Positions 1-4,899 of a DNA stretch of 6,286 nucleotides are shown piece after piece. Made by a program: the position numbers and the translations under genes. The stretch spans positions 1 to 6,286 of the forward strand of contig JAEZDF010000018.1 in assembly GCA_023429685.1 (NCBI GenBank), written 5' to 3'. Under the pieces are notes generated by a model. It was not told the origin of the DNA. It worked only from the letters and a program-made list of their open reading frames with translations, and ran no database searches. The DNA is from Bacillota bacterium (lineage in GTDB: Bacteria > Bacillota > Clostridia > Oscillospirales > Ruminococcaceae). Every line of letters begins with the position of its first letter. Position 1 is the stretch's first letter.

Positions 1-1580
1 TGGCGCTTGAGGTGGCACTCGGTGCTGCTATCGGCGGGGCGCGTGCCTTTTGCGCCATGAAGCATGTTGGACTCAATGTGGCAGCCGACCCGCTGTTTAC
101 CGCGTCCTATACTGGTGTGAATGCAGGTCTTGTTATCGGTGTTGCCGACGACCCCGGCATGCACTCATCCCAAAACGAGCAGGACTCCAGACATTATGCA
201 ATGGCGGCAAAGCTGCCGATGCTCGAACCCAGCGATTCTGATGAGTGCAAGGAATTTACAAAGCTTGCGTATACACTTTCGGAGCAGTTTGATACCCCGG
301 TATTGCTGCGGCTGAGCACGCGGGTATCTCACTCGCAGAGTGTAATAGAAACCTCCGAACGATCCGAAATCTCGCTCAGGGAGTATAAAAAGGACCCTGC
401 CAAATATGTCATGATGCCCGCCTACGCAAAAGCAAAGCATGTGGTGGTAGAGGACAGAACGCAGAGGCTCATAGCGTATGCCGAAAGTAGTTCAATAAAC
501 AAAGCCGAGTACAACGATACGTCGGTTGGTATTATCACCTCCGGGGTTGCCTATCAGTACGCGAAGGAAGCGATGGGGGATAAGGCAAGCTACCTGAAGC
601 TCGGTATGGTGTACCCATTACCCGTTAAGCTGATTGAAGAGTTTGCAAGCAAGGTTGATACGTTGTATGTGGTGGAGGAGCTTGATGACTTCATCGAAAC
701 CCACTGCAATAAGCTGGGGATTTCGGTTATAGGTAAGGCGGTTTTTCCGCTGATAGGAGAGTATTCTCAGAACCTAATTCGCGAAAAGCTGTTAGGCGTA
801 AGGGCAACATACCAGTCGTTTGATGAAGCGGTGCCGGTTCGCCCGCCTGTTATGTGTCCGGGTTGTCCGCACAGAGGGCTGTTCTATTCGCTTAACAAGA
901 TTGGCGTGACCGTCTTTGGAGATATAGGGTGTTACACATTAGGCGCTGCGCCGCCCCTTGGCGCGCTGGATACGACCATCTGCATGGGAGCGTCTATCTC
1001 GGGTCTGCACGGCTTTAACAAAGCGCGCGGCAAAGAGAGTGCGAAGAAGAGTGTCGCCGTGATAGGTGACTCCACCTTTATGCACTCGGGCGTGACAGGG
1101 CTTATTGATATTGCGTACAATCAGGGTGTTTCCACCGTTTTGATACTGGACAACTCGATTACAGGAATGACGGGGCATCAGCAAAACCCCACAACAGGGC
1201 TTACGTTGCAGGGCGATGCGACGGCAAAGGTGAGTATTGAAAAGATATGCGAAGCGGTTGGCATTAACCGTATTCGTGTTGTTGACCCCAATCAGGTTAA
1301 GAACGTCGTTGCGGTTATTTCGGAAGAACTGGAAGCGGATGAGCCGTCGGTTGTAATTGCCCGTCGTCCCTGCGCATTGCTTAAAACCGTTCAGCGAGGC
1401 AAACCGCTTACTGTAGACACCGATAAATGCAAAAGCTGCCGTGCCTGCTTTAAAATAGGCTGCCCGTCCATACGAATGGTAGATGGCAAAGCAGCAATTG
1501 ATAAAACACTGTGCTTTGGGTGCGGGCTTTGCGCGACCATTTGCACGTTTGGCGCAATGGCTGTTGCAAGGGATGAATAA
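1..1580 (+). CDS. iorA: Indolepyruvate:ferredoxin oxidoreductase, alpha (large) subunit, 5'-truncated by the window edge
   Basis: This is the catalytic subunit of the enzyme that converts indolepyruvate and other aryl-pyruvates plus CoA to the aryl-acetyl-CoA, CO2 and reduced ferredoxin (EC 1.2.7.8), in the cytoplasm. The frame is already open at base 3 and reads ALEVALGAA..., so the GTG at 12 is an internal valine, not the start. About 60 N-terminal residues are missing compared with the usual ~580-600. The segment MKHVGLNVAADPLFT (from base 57) is typical of the family. CPGCPHRG lies at 855-878. The TPP-binding motif begins GDSTFMHSG at 1065 and ends in the DNSITGMTGHQ stretch. A C-terminal ferredoxin-like domain has two cysteine sets: CKSCRACFKIGCP from 1428, whose x4 spacing before the last Cys is normal for IorA, and CFGCGLCATICT ending near 1547. 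The last cysteine is followed by Thr instead of the usual Pro. Only 62 bp without a terminator separate it from iorB, so the two are probably co-transcribed. Substrate preference among aryl-pyruvates cannot be read from the sequence. Confidence 0.95.
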   Translation, partial: ALEVALGAAIGGARAFCAMKHVGLNVAADPLFTASYTGVNAGLVIGVADDPGMHSSQNEQDSRHYAMAAKLPMLEPSDSDECKEFTKLAYTLSEQFDTPVLLRLSTRVSHSQSVIETSERSEISLREYKKDPAKYVMMPAYAKAKHVVVEDRTQRLIAYAESSSINKAEYNDTSVGIITSGVAYQYAKEAMGDKASYLKLGMVYPLPVKLIEEFASKVDTLYVVEELDDFIETHCNKLGISVIGKAVFPLIGEYSQNLIREKLLGVRATYQSFDEAVPVRPPVMCPGCPHRGLFYSLNKIGVTVFGDIGCYTLGAAPPLGALDTTICMGASISGLHGFNKARGKESAKKSVAVIGDSTFMHSGVTGLIDIAYNQGVSTVLILDNSITGMTGHQQNPTTGLTLQGDATAKVSIEKICEAVGINRIRVVDPNQVKNVVAVISEELEADEPSVVIARRPCALLKTVQRGKPLTVDTDKCKSCRACFKIGCPSIRMVDGKAAIDKTLCFGCGLCATICTFGAMAVARDE

Positions 1581-1631
1581 GCAAAACTGTACACGCCATA
1601 CCCGGCGGCTTATGTATGCAGCTGCACGGTT

Positions 1632-1645
1632 AAGGGAAAGGAATG
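1632..1645 (+). promoter_or_regulatory. Composite ribosome binding site of iorB
   Basis: The purine run AAGGGAAAGGA contains two Shine-Dalgarno cores. AAGGG (1632-1636) is 6 nt from the ATG at 1643. AAAGGA (1637-1642) directly abuts that ATG and would better serve the GTG at 1652. The start of iorB is therefore uncertain by three codons. Confidence 0.55.
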
Positions 1646-2245
1646 ATGATTGTGGCAACTGAGAATAAAAGTATTATGTTTGTGGGCGTAGGCGGGCAGG
1701 GCTCTTTGCTAGCAAGTAAGCTGATGGGGCACGTATTGCTTGCCGAAGGATATGATGTAAAGGTCTCCGAGGTGCACGGCATGTCTCAGCGAGGCGGTTC
1801 GGTAGTAACCTATGTAAAGTATGGAGAGAAGGTGTATTCCCCCACCGTAGAGATTGGGGAAGCCGACCTTATCATTGCGTTTGAGCTGCTTGAGGCAGCG
1901 CGGTATGTGCCCTACCTAAAGGAGGGCGCAACAATTATTGTGAATGCGCAGCGCATCGACCCCATGCCTGTTATTACCGGCGCAGCATCCTACCCCAGTG
2001 ATATAACCAAAAAGATTCGTGCAAAAGGGATACATATTGCCGAGGTAGATGCGCTGGGTCTTGCGCTTAAGGCGGGCAATGCAAAATCGGTCAATGTGGT
2101 TTTAATGGGCGTTTTGTCGAACTACATGAATATTAACAAAGATTTATGGCTAACGGCAATCGAAGAGTGTGTGCCCGAGCGGTTTCGCGAGCTAAACCTC
2201 ACAGCGTTTGAGATAGGAAAAAGCACAAAGGTGACTGTACAATAA
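1643..2245 (+). CDS. iorB: Indolepyruvate:ferredoxin oxidoreductase, beta (small) subunit
   Basis: This is the small gamma-type subunit that pairs with IorA to form the active 2-oxoacid:ferredoxin oxidoreductase. The product is about 200 residues, close to the family norm of ~190-200. The N-terminus carries the glycine-rich GVGGQG loop (residues 15-20), followed by the hallmark EVHGMSQRGGSV (43-54), both characteristic of the POR-gamma/IorB fold. ADLIIAFELLEAARY follows and is also typical. There are three possible starts: ATG at 1643, ATG at 1646 and GTG at 1652. AAGGG at 1632-1636 suits 1643 (6-nt gap), whereas AAAGGA at 1637-1642 suits 1652 (9-nt gap). Family proteins usually begin only a few residues before the GVGGQG strand, so the shorter form is plausible. 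The gene sits between iorA and paaK (23 bp to the next start), as expected for an operon. Confidence 0.94.
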   Translation: MMIVATENKSIMFVGVGGQGSLLASKLMGHVLLAEGYDVKVSEVHGMSQRGGSVVTYVKYGEKVYSPTVEIGEADLIIAFELLEAARYVPYLKEGATIIVNAQRIDPMPVITGAASYPSDITKKIRAKGIHIAEVDALGLALKAGNAKSVNVVLMGVLSNYMNINKDLWLTAIEECVPERFRELNLTAFEIGKSTKVTVQ

Positions 2246-2268
2246 TTCATTTTAAGGGGGAGTACAAC

Positions 2269-3576
2269 ATGTGCGAGCATTATCTGACACCCAAAATCGA
2301 GACCGCGCCCTACCATGAGCTGCACAGCCTGCAGTCGCTCAGGCTATCTCAGACCATACGGCACGTCTATGAAAATGTGCCGTATTACAAAGCAAAGATG
2401 GATGAGATGGGCGTTTCTCCTGAGGACATTAAATCGGCGGACGATCTGAAAAAGCTGCCGTTTACCGTCAAACAGGACCTGCGCGACAACTACCCCTATG
2501 GGATGTTTGCAGTGCCGATGGACAAGATTGTGCGCATTCACGCTTCGTCGGGAACCACCGGTAAACAGACCGTCGTGGGGTATACAAAAAACGATATTGA
2601 TGTGTGGCGTGAGATCACCGCCCGTTCGCTGGTGGCGGCAGGGGGTACGCAGAAAGACTTTGTCCATATCGCGTATGGTTACGGATTATTTACCGGCGGT
2701 CTTGGTATGCACTATGGCGCGGAAGCGATGGGTGCTTCAGTTATCCCCGTATCTACGGGCAACACCCAACGTCAGATTCAGATTATGCTCGACTATGGTT
2801 CATCTATCCTATGCGCAACCCCGTCATATGCGCTGTTTCTTGGCGAAACCCTCAAGGAGATGGGGTACGACAAGTCGCAGTTAAAGCTCAAAGCGGGCAT
2901 CTTCGGCGCGGAGCCGTGGACGGAGAATATGCGCAAAGAGATCGAAGAATTGCTCGGGATTAAGGCTTACGACATCTACGGGCTTTCCGAGGTTATGGGA
3001 CCCGGTGTTTCCTTTGAATGCAGTGAGCAAAGCGGTATGCATATTAACGAGGATCATTTTATTGCAGAGATTATCGACCCAGAAACTGGAGCAGTTTTGC
3101 CGGACGGTGAACAGGGGGAGCTGGTGTTTACCGCCATCACCAAAGAGGCATTGCCGCTGATTCGTTACAGAACAAGGGATATCGCCACTTTGACCCGCAC
3201 GGCGTGTTCTTGCGGCAGAACGTTTGTAAAGATGACAAAGCCATGCGGCAGAACAGACGATATGCTCATCATCCGCGGTGTGAATGTATTCCCATCGCAG
3301 GTGGAAAGCGTGCTGCTGTCTCTTGGGCAAACCGCACCGCACTACGTTCTGATTGTGGATCGCATTGACAATCTGGATACCCTTGAGATTCAGGTGGAGA
3401 TGTCGAGCGAGATGTTCTCGGATGCGATTCGACATATCGAAGAGCAGGAAAGAAAGATTCGCCATGCGGTGGAGTCTACACTCGGTGTTTCGGCAAAGGT
3501 TCGCATTGTTGAGCCGAAAACAATTGCCAGAAGCGAGGGTAAGGCAAAGCGCGTGATTGATAATCGTAAACTGTAA
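2269..3576 (+). CDS. paaK: Phenylacetate-CoA ligase (AMP-forming), PaaK type
   Basis: This cytoplasmic adenylate-forming enzyme activates phenylacetate or related aryl acids with ATP and CoA to the CoA thioester, AMP and PPi (EC 6.2.1.30). The 435 residues match the usual ~430-440. The P-loop SSGTTGKQ is at 93-100, followed by YGLFTGGLGMHYGAEAMGA (138-156). The adenine-binding DIYGLSE is at 235-241, RYRTRD with the ribose-binding Asp at 299-304, and the hinge region GRTDDMLIIRGVN at 327-339. The C-terminal lid ends in EGKAKR (423-428), which holds the expected catalytic lysine. C251, H258, C313 and C315 are placed so that they could bind a metal, which is an inference. The start ATG has a strong AGGGGGAG site 6 nt upstream. 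The gene lies 23 bp after iorB, so substrate and product link directly to IorAB. The preferred acid (phenyl-, hydroxyphenyl- or indoleacetate) is unknown. Confidence 0.93.
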   Translation: MCEHYLTPKIETAPYHELHSLQSLRLSQTIRHVYENVPYYKAKMDEMGVSPEDIKSADDLKKLPFTVKQDLRDNYPYGMFAVPMDKIVRIHASSGTTGKQTVVGYTKNDIDVWREITARSLVAAGGTQKDFVHIAYGYGLFTGGLGMHYGAEAMGASVIPVSTGNTQRQIQIMLDYGSSILCATPSYALFLGETLKEMGYDKSQLKLKAGIFGAEPWTENMRKEIEELLGIKAYDIYGLSEVMGPGVSFECSEQSGMHINEDHFIAEIIDPETGAVLPDGEQGELVFTAITKEALPLIRYRTRDIATLTRTACSCGRTFVKMTKPCGRTDDMLIIRGVNVFPSQVESVLLSLGQTAPHYVLIVDRIDNLDTLEIQVEMSSEMFSDAIRHIEEQERKIRHAVESTLGVSAKVRIVEPKTIARSEGKAKRVIDNRKL

Positions 3577-3591
3577 TGTTTATAAAACCGC

Positions 3592-3620
3592 TGGAAAGCC
3601 TTTAAAAACCATGGTATAAT
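3592..3620 (+). promoter_or_regulatory. Sigma-A-type promoter with extended -10, upstream of the ACT-domain gene
   Basis: A perfect -10 TATAAT (3615-3620) is preceded by the TGn extension (TGG, 3612-3614). A weak -35, TGGAAA (3592-3597, 4 of 6 matches to TTGACA), lies exactly 17 bp upstream. The predicted start of transcription near 3627 would give a leader of about 115 nt before the ACT gene. The promoter lies just after the paaK stop, so the ACT gene can be expressed separately from iorAB-paaK. Confidence 0.68.
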
Positions 3621-3627
3621 ATTTTCG

Positions 3628-3651
3628 GGAGTCATTGCTTAATGGCTTTTT
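3628..3651 (+). terminator. Small hairpin plus T-run after paaK: weak terminator or attenuator
   Basis: GTCATT (3631-3636) pairs with AATGGC (3641-3646) across a GCTT loop with one G-U pair, and the stem can be lengthened by A3630-T3647 and flanking G-U pairs. A run of five T follows directly (3647-3651). It could end the iorAB-paaK transcript. Because it begins right at the predicted start of the 3615 promoter, it could also act as an early attenuator. The stem is short and AU-rich, so this is a tentative call. Confidence 0.35.
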
Positions 3652-3666
3652 GCGGAGTTACCAGAT

Positions 3667-3712
3667 TAATCACAGTCAAAATCATCGGCTTTCTGTCGAT
3701 GGGGTTTGATTA
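3667..3712 (+). promoter_or_regulatory. Potential structured leader of the ACT-domain gene
   Basis: CATCGGC (3683-3689) pairs with GTCGATG (3695-3701) across a TTTCT loop, giving 7 bp with one G-U pair. An outer stem TAATCA (3667-3672) with TGATTA (3707-3712) can enclose it. The structure ends 18 nt before the GGAGGG ribosome binding site (3731-3736). It matches no riboswitch or T-box class that I recognise. Function is unknown, and chance pairing is possible. Confidence 0.3.
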
Positions 3713-3742
3713 GCGGATATTTATTACGACGGAGGGATTACT

Positions 3743-4174
3743 ATGTTTATAAAACAGCTTTCGGTTTTTGTCGAGAACAAACCAGGGCGCCTTTCGGAGA
3801 TTACCGACACCTTAGAAAAGCAAAAGATTGATATCCGCGCACTCTCGATTGCCGATACGACGGATTTTGGCATCCTGCGGCTGATTGTGAACAATCCGGA
3901 TGAGGCCGAGAGGTCGCTTAAGGATGCGGGCTTTGCTGTTTCGCTGACGCAGGTCATTGCAATTGGTATTGAGGATACGCCTGGGGGTCTTTCTAAGGCA
4001 CTCAGAACGCTTTTGGATGCAGGCATTGGCGTAGAGTATATGTATGCGTTTATCAGCCGCGAGGGCGAAAAGGCCTATGTTATCCTTCGTGTGGAGGATA
4101 ACGCGAAGGCAGTGGCTGTTTTTCAAAAGAGCGGCGTTGAACTGCTTGACAGCTCCAATATCTATACAATGTAA
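3743..4174 (+). CDS. Tandem ACT-domain protein, probable amino-acid-binding regulator
   Basis: The 143-residue protein consists of two ACT domains and little else. Domain one spans about residues 3-68 with the ligand-loop motif ENKPGRL (11-17). Domain two spans about 71-142 with EDTPGGL (77-83). ACT domains bind small ligands, usually amino acids, at dimer interfaces. No catalytic or DNA-binding domain is attached, so it probably senses an amino acid and acts on a partner. Stand-alone tandem ACT proteins of this kind are often found beside paaK and iorAB in anaerobes, which suggests an aromatic amino acid or aryl acid ligand (inference). The start has GGAGGG 6 nt upstream. The gene has its own likely promoter at 3592-3620 and is followed by a 15-bp perfect hairpin. 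Confidence 0.9.
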   Translation: MFIKQLSVFVENKPGRLSEITDTLEKQKIDIRALSIADTTDFGILRLIVNNPDEAERSLKDAGFAVSLTQVIAIGIEDTPGGLSKALRTLLDAGIGVEYMYAFISREGEKAYVILRVEDNAKAVAVFQKSGVELLDSSNIYTM

Positions 4175-4181
4175 GTAACAA

Positions 4182-4217
4182 TAAACGTGCGAAGCCGAGT
4201 GTGGCTTCGCACGTTTA
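4182..4217 (+). terminator. 15-bp perfect inverted repeat after the ACT gene, probable terminator
   Basis: The left arm 4182-4196 (core CGTGCGAAGCC) pairs perfectly with the right arm 4203-4217 (core GGCTTCGCACG) around a GAGTGT loop. The hairpin begins 7 bp after the ACT stop codon. The T-run is only TTT and belongs to the stem, with AAGC following, so it departs from the textbook intrinsic terminator. It may terminate partially, act with a factor, or protect the 3' end of the upstream message. Confidence 0.65.
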
Positions 4218-4271
4218 AGCGTAGTACCTATTGTTTTATTTCATCACACAAGAAAATGGAGGAAAGATACT

Positions 4272-4661
4272 ATGGAAATCGTGGTAGGAACGACCTTTAA
4301 GCAGGAGTGGACAGTTACAGAGGATATGCTTGCAAAGAACATGAAAAGCGGTGCGGTATCGGTATTTGCGACACCGATGATGGTGGCATTGATGGAGAGC
4401 GCTGCTAGCGACTGTCTGCAGCAGTTTTTAGAGGATGGTGTCATCAGCGTGGGGGCGAGCATATCAACATCACACCTTGCCGCAACACCTGTGGGTATGA
4501 AGGTGTGGGCTGTCGCCGAAATTACCGCGGTTCATGGCAGGCAGGTTGATTTTAAGGTTACGGCGTATGATGACAAAGAGATGATTGGCGAGGCGGTTCA
4601 CTCCCGCGTATATTTAGATAAGACCCGCTTTGAACAAAAGGCAAACAGCAAGCTTTGCTAA
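4272..4661 (+). CDS. Hotdog-fold acyl-CoA thioesterase, FlK-like family
   Basis: The 129-residue single-domain protein belongs to the small thioesterases related to fluoroacetyl-CoA thioesterase FlK. These hydrolyse acyl-CoA to free acid and CoA in the cytoplasm. Recognisable segments are VFATPMMVALMESAA (31-45), SISTSHLAATPVGMKVWA (63-80) and IGEAVHSRVYLDKTRF (105-120). T34, E42 and H68 have the same spacing (8 and 26 residues) as the FlK catalytic residues Thr42, Glu50 and His76, which supports an active enzyme. The natural substrate is unknown. Fluoroacetyl-CoA is unlikely, and an aryl-acetyl-CoA made by the upstream genes is an attractive guess. GGAGGA lies 8 nt before the ATG. No clear promoter is seen between the hairpin at 4182-4217 and the start, so it may depend on read-through from the ACT gene. 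A strong terminator follows. Confidence 0.88.
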   Translation: MEIVVGTTFKQEWTVTEDMLAKNMKSGAVSVFATPMMVALMESAASDCLQQFLEDGVISVGASISTSHLAATPVGMKVWAVAEITAVHGRQVDFKVTAYDDKEMIGEAVHSRVYLDKTRFEQKANSKLC

Positions 4662-4666
4662 TATAT

Positions 4667-4710
4667 AAAGATCTTCTCGCCGTCTTTGTAGTTGGAGAGA
4701 AGGTCTTTTT
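4667..4710 (+). terminator. Intrinsic terminator of the thioesterase gene
   Basis: AAAGATCTTCTC (4667-4678) pairs with GAGAAGGTCTTT (4697-4708), 12 bp with one G-U pair, around an 18-nt loop. The T-run TTTTT (4706-4710) closes it. It starts five bases after the stop codon and separates this unit from pflB. Confidence 0.82.
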
Positions 4711-4768
4711 GCTTATGCAATAAAAATGCAAAGCACGTTACTCTGTTTAAAAAAACGTACCATGGTGA

Positions 4769-4777
4769 TGCTATTAT
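4769..4777 (+). promoter_or_regulatory. Candidate distal pflB promoter (extended -10)
   Basis: TGCTATTAT is an extended -10 (TGn plus TATTAT, 5 of 6 matches). No convincing -35 is seen at 17 bp upstream, where there is an A-run, so it would rely on the extended element. The predicted start near 4784 gives a leader of about 115 nt before pflB. Confidence 0.35.
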
Positions 4778-4817
4778 TAGTTACAATATCAATTGTCTAT
4801 CAAAACACAAAATATAG

Positions 4818-4846
4818 TTGATTTTGGTGCAAAAATGGAGTATGCT
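4818..4846 (+). promoter_or_regulatory. Candidate proximal pflB promoter
   Basis: TTGATT (4818-4823) and TATGCT (4841-4846) are 17 bp apart, each matching 4 of 6 consensus bases. The predicted start falls near 4853, about 47 nt before the pflB ATG. The -10 overlaps the palindrome at 4839-4864, which would let a bound regulator block it. Confidence 0.4.
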
Positions 4847-4864
4847 TATACCATAAACCATACT
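4839..4864 (+). promoter_or_regulatory. Imperfect palindrome, possible operator, upstream of pflB
   Basis: The outer arms AGTATG (4839-4844) and CATACT (4859-4864) are exact inverted complements. Between them lies a second inverted pair, TTAT (4846-4849) and ATAA (4853-4856), around ACC. It covers the candidate -10 and start site of the proximal promoter and ends about 25 bp before the ribosome binding site. It could be a protein-binding operator or a leader hairpin. No known regulator consensus is recognised. Confidence 0.35.
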
Positions 4865-4899
4865 AAATTGATATACATTAACGAAGGGTAGGATGCATC

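Noticed and set aside
12..14. GTG as the start codon of iorA
   Set aside because: The upstream codons from base 3 read ALE in frame and continue the conserved IorA segment, so the gene is cut by the window edge rather than starting here.
939..1658. Long reverse-strand open frame of 239 codons antisense to iorA
   Set aside because: It lies opposite a well-conserved iorA region, its composition (rich in Arg, Cys, Asn, Tyr) is unlike a folded protein family, and it has no convincing ribosome binding site; it is a shadow of iorA codon bias.
2881..3465. Reverse-strand open frame of 194 codons antisense to paaK
   Set aside because: It overlaps the conserved adenylation motifs of paaK on the other strand and shows no family features.
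3627..3742. T-box or known amino-acid riboswitch in the ACT leader
   Set aside because: The leader is too short for a T-box, and I see neither a T-box sequence nor a recognisable riboswitch core.
4272..4661. Fluoroacetate resistance gene
   Set aside because: The FlK-like family is broad, and similarity plus triad spacing does not show fluoroacetyl-CoA specificity; nothing nearby relates to organofluorine metabolism.
4787..4823. Canonical FNR or Rex operator upstream of pflB
   Set aside because: TTGAT/ATCAA half-sites are present but never in the TTGAT-N4-ATCAA arrangement, and no Rex-type palindrome is seen.
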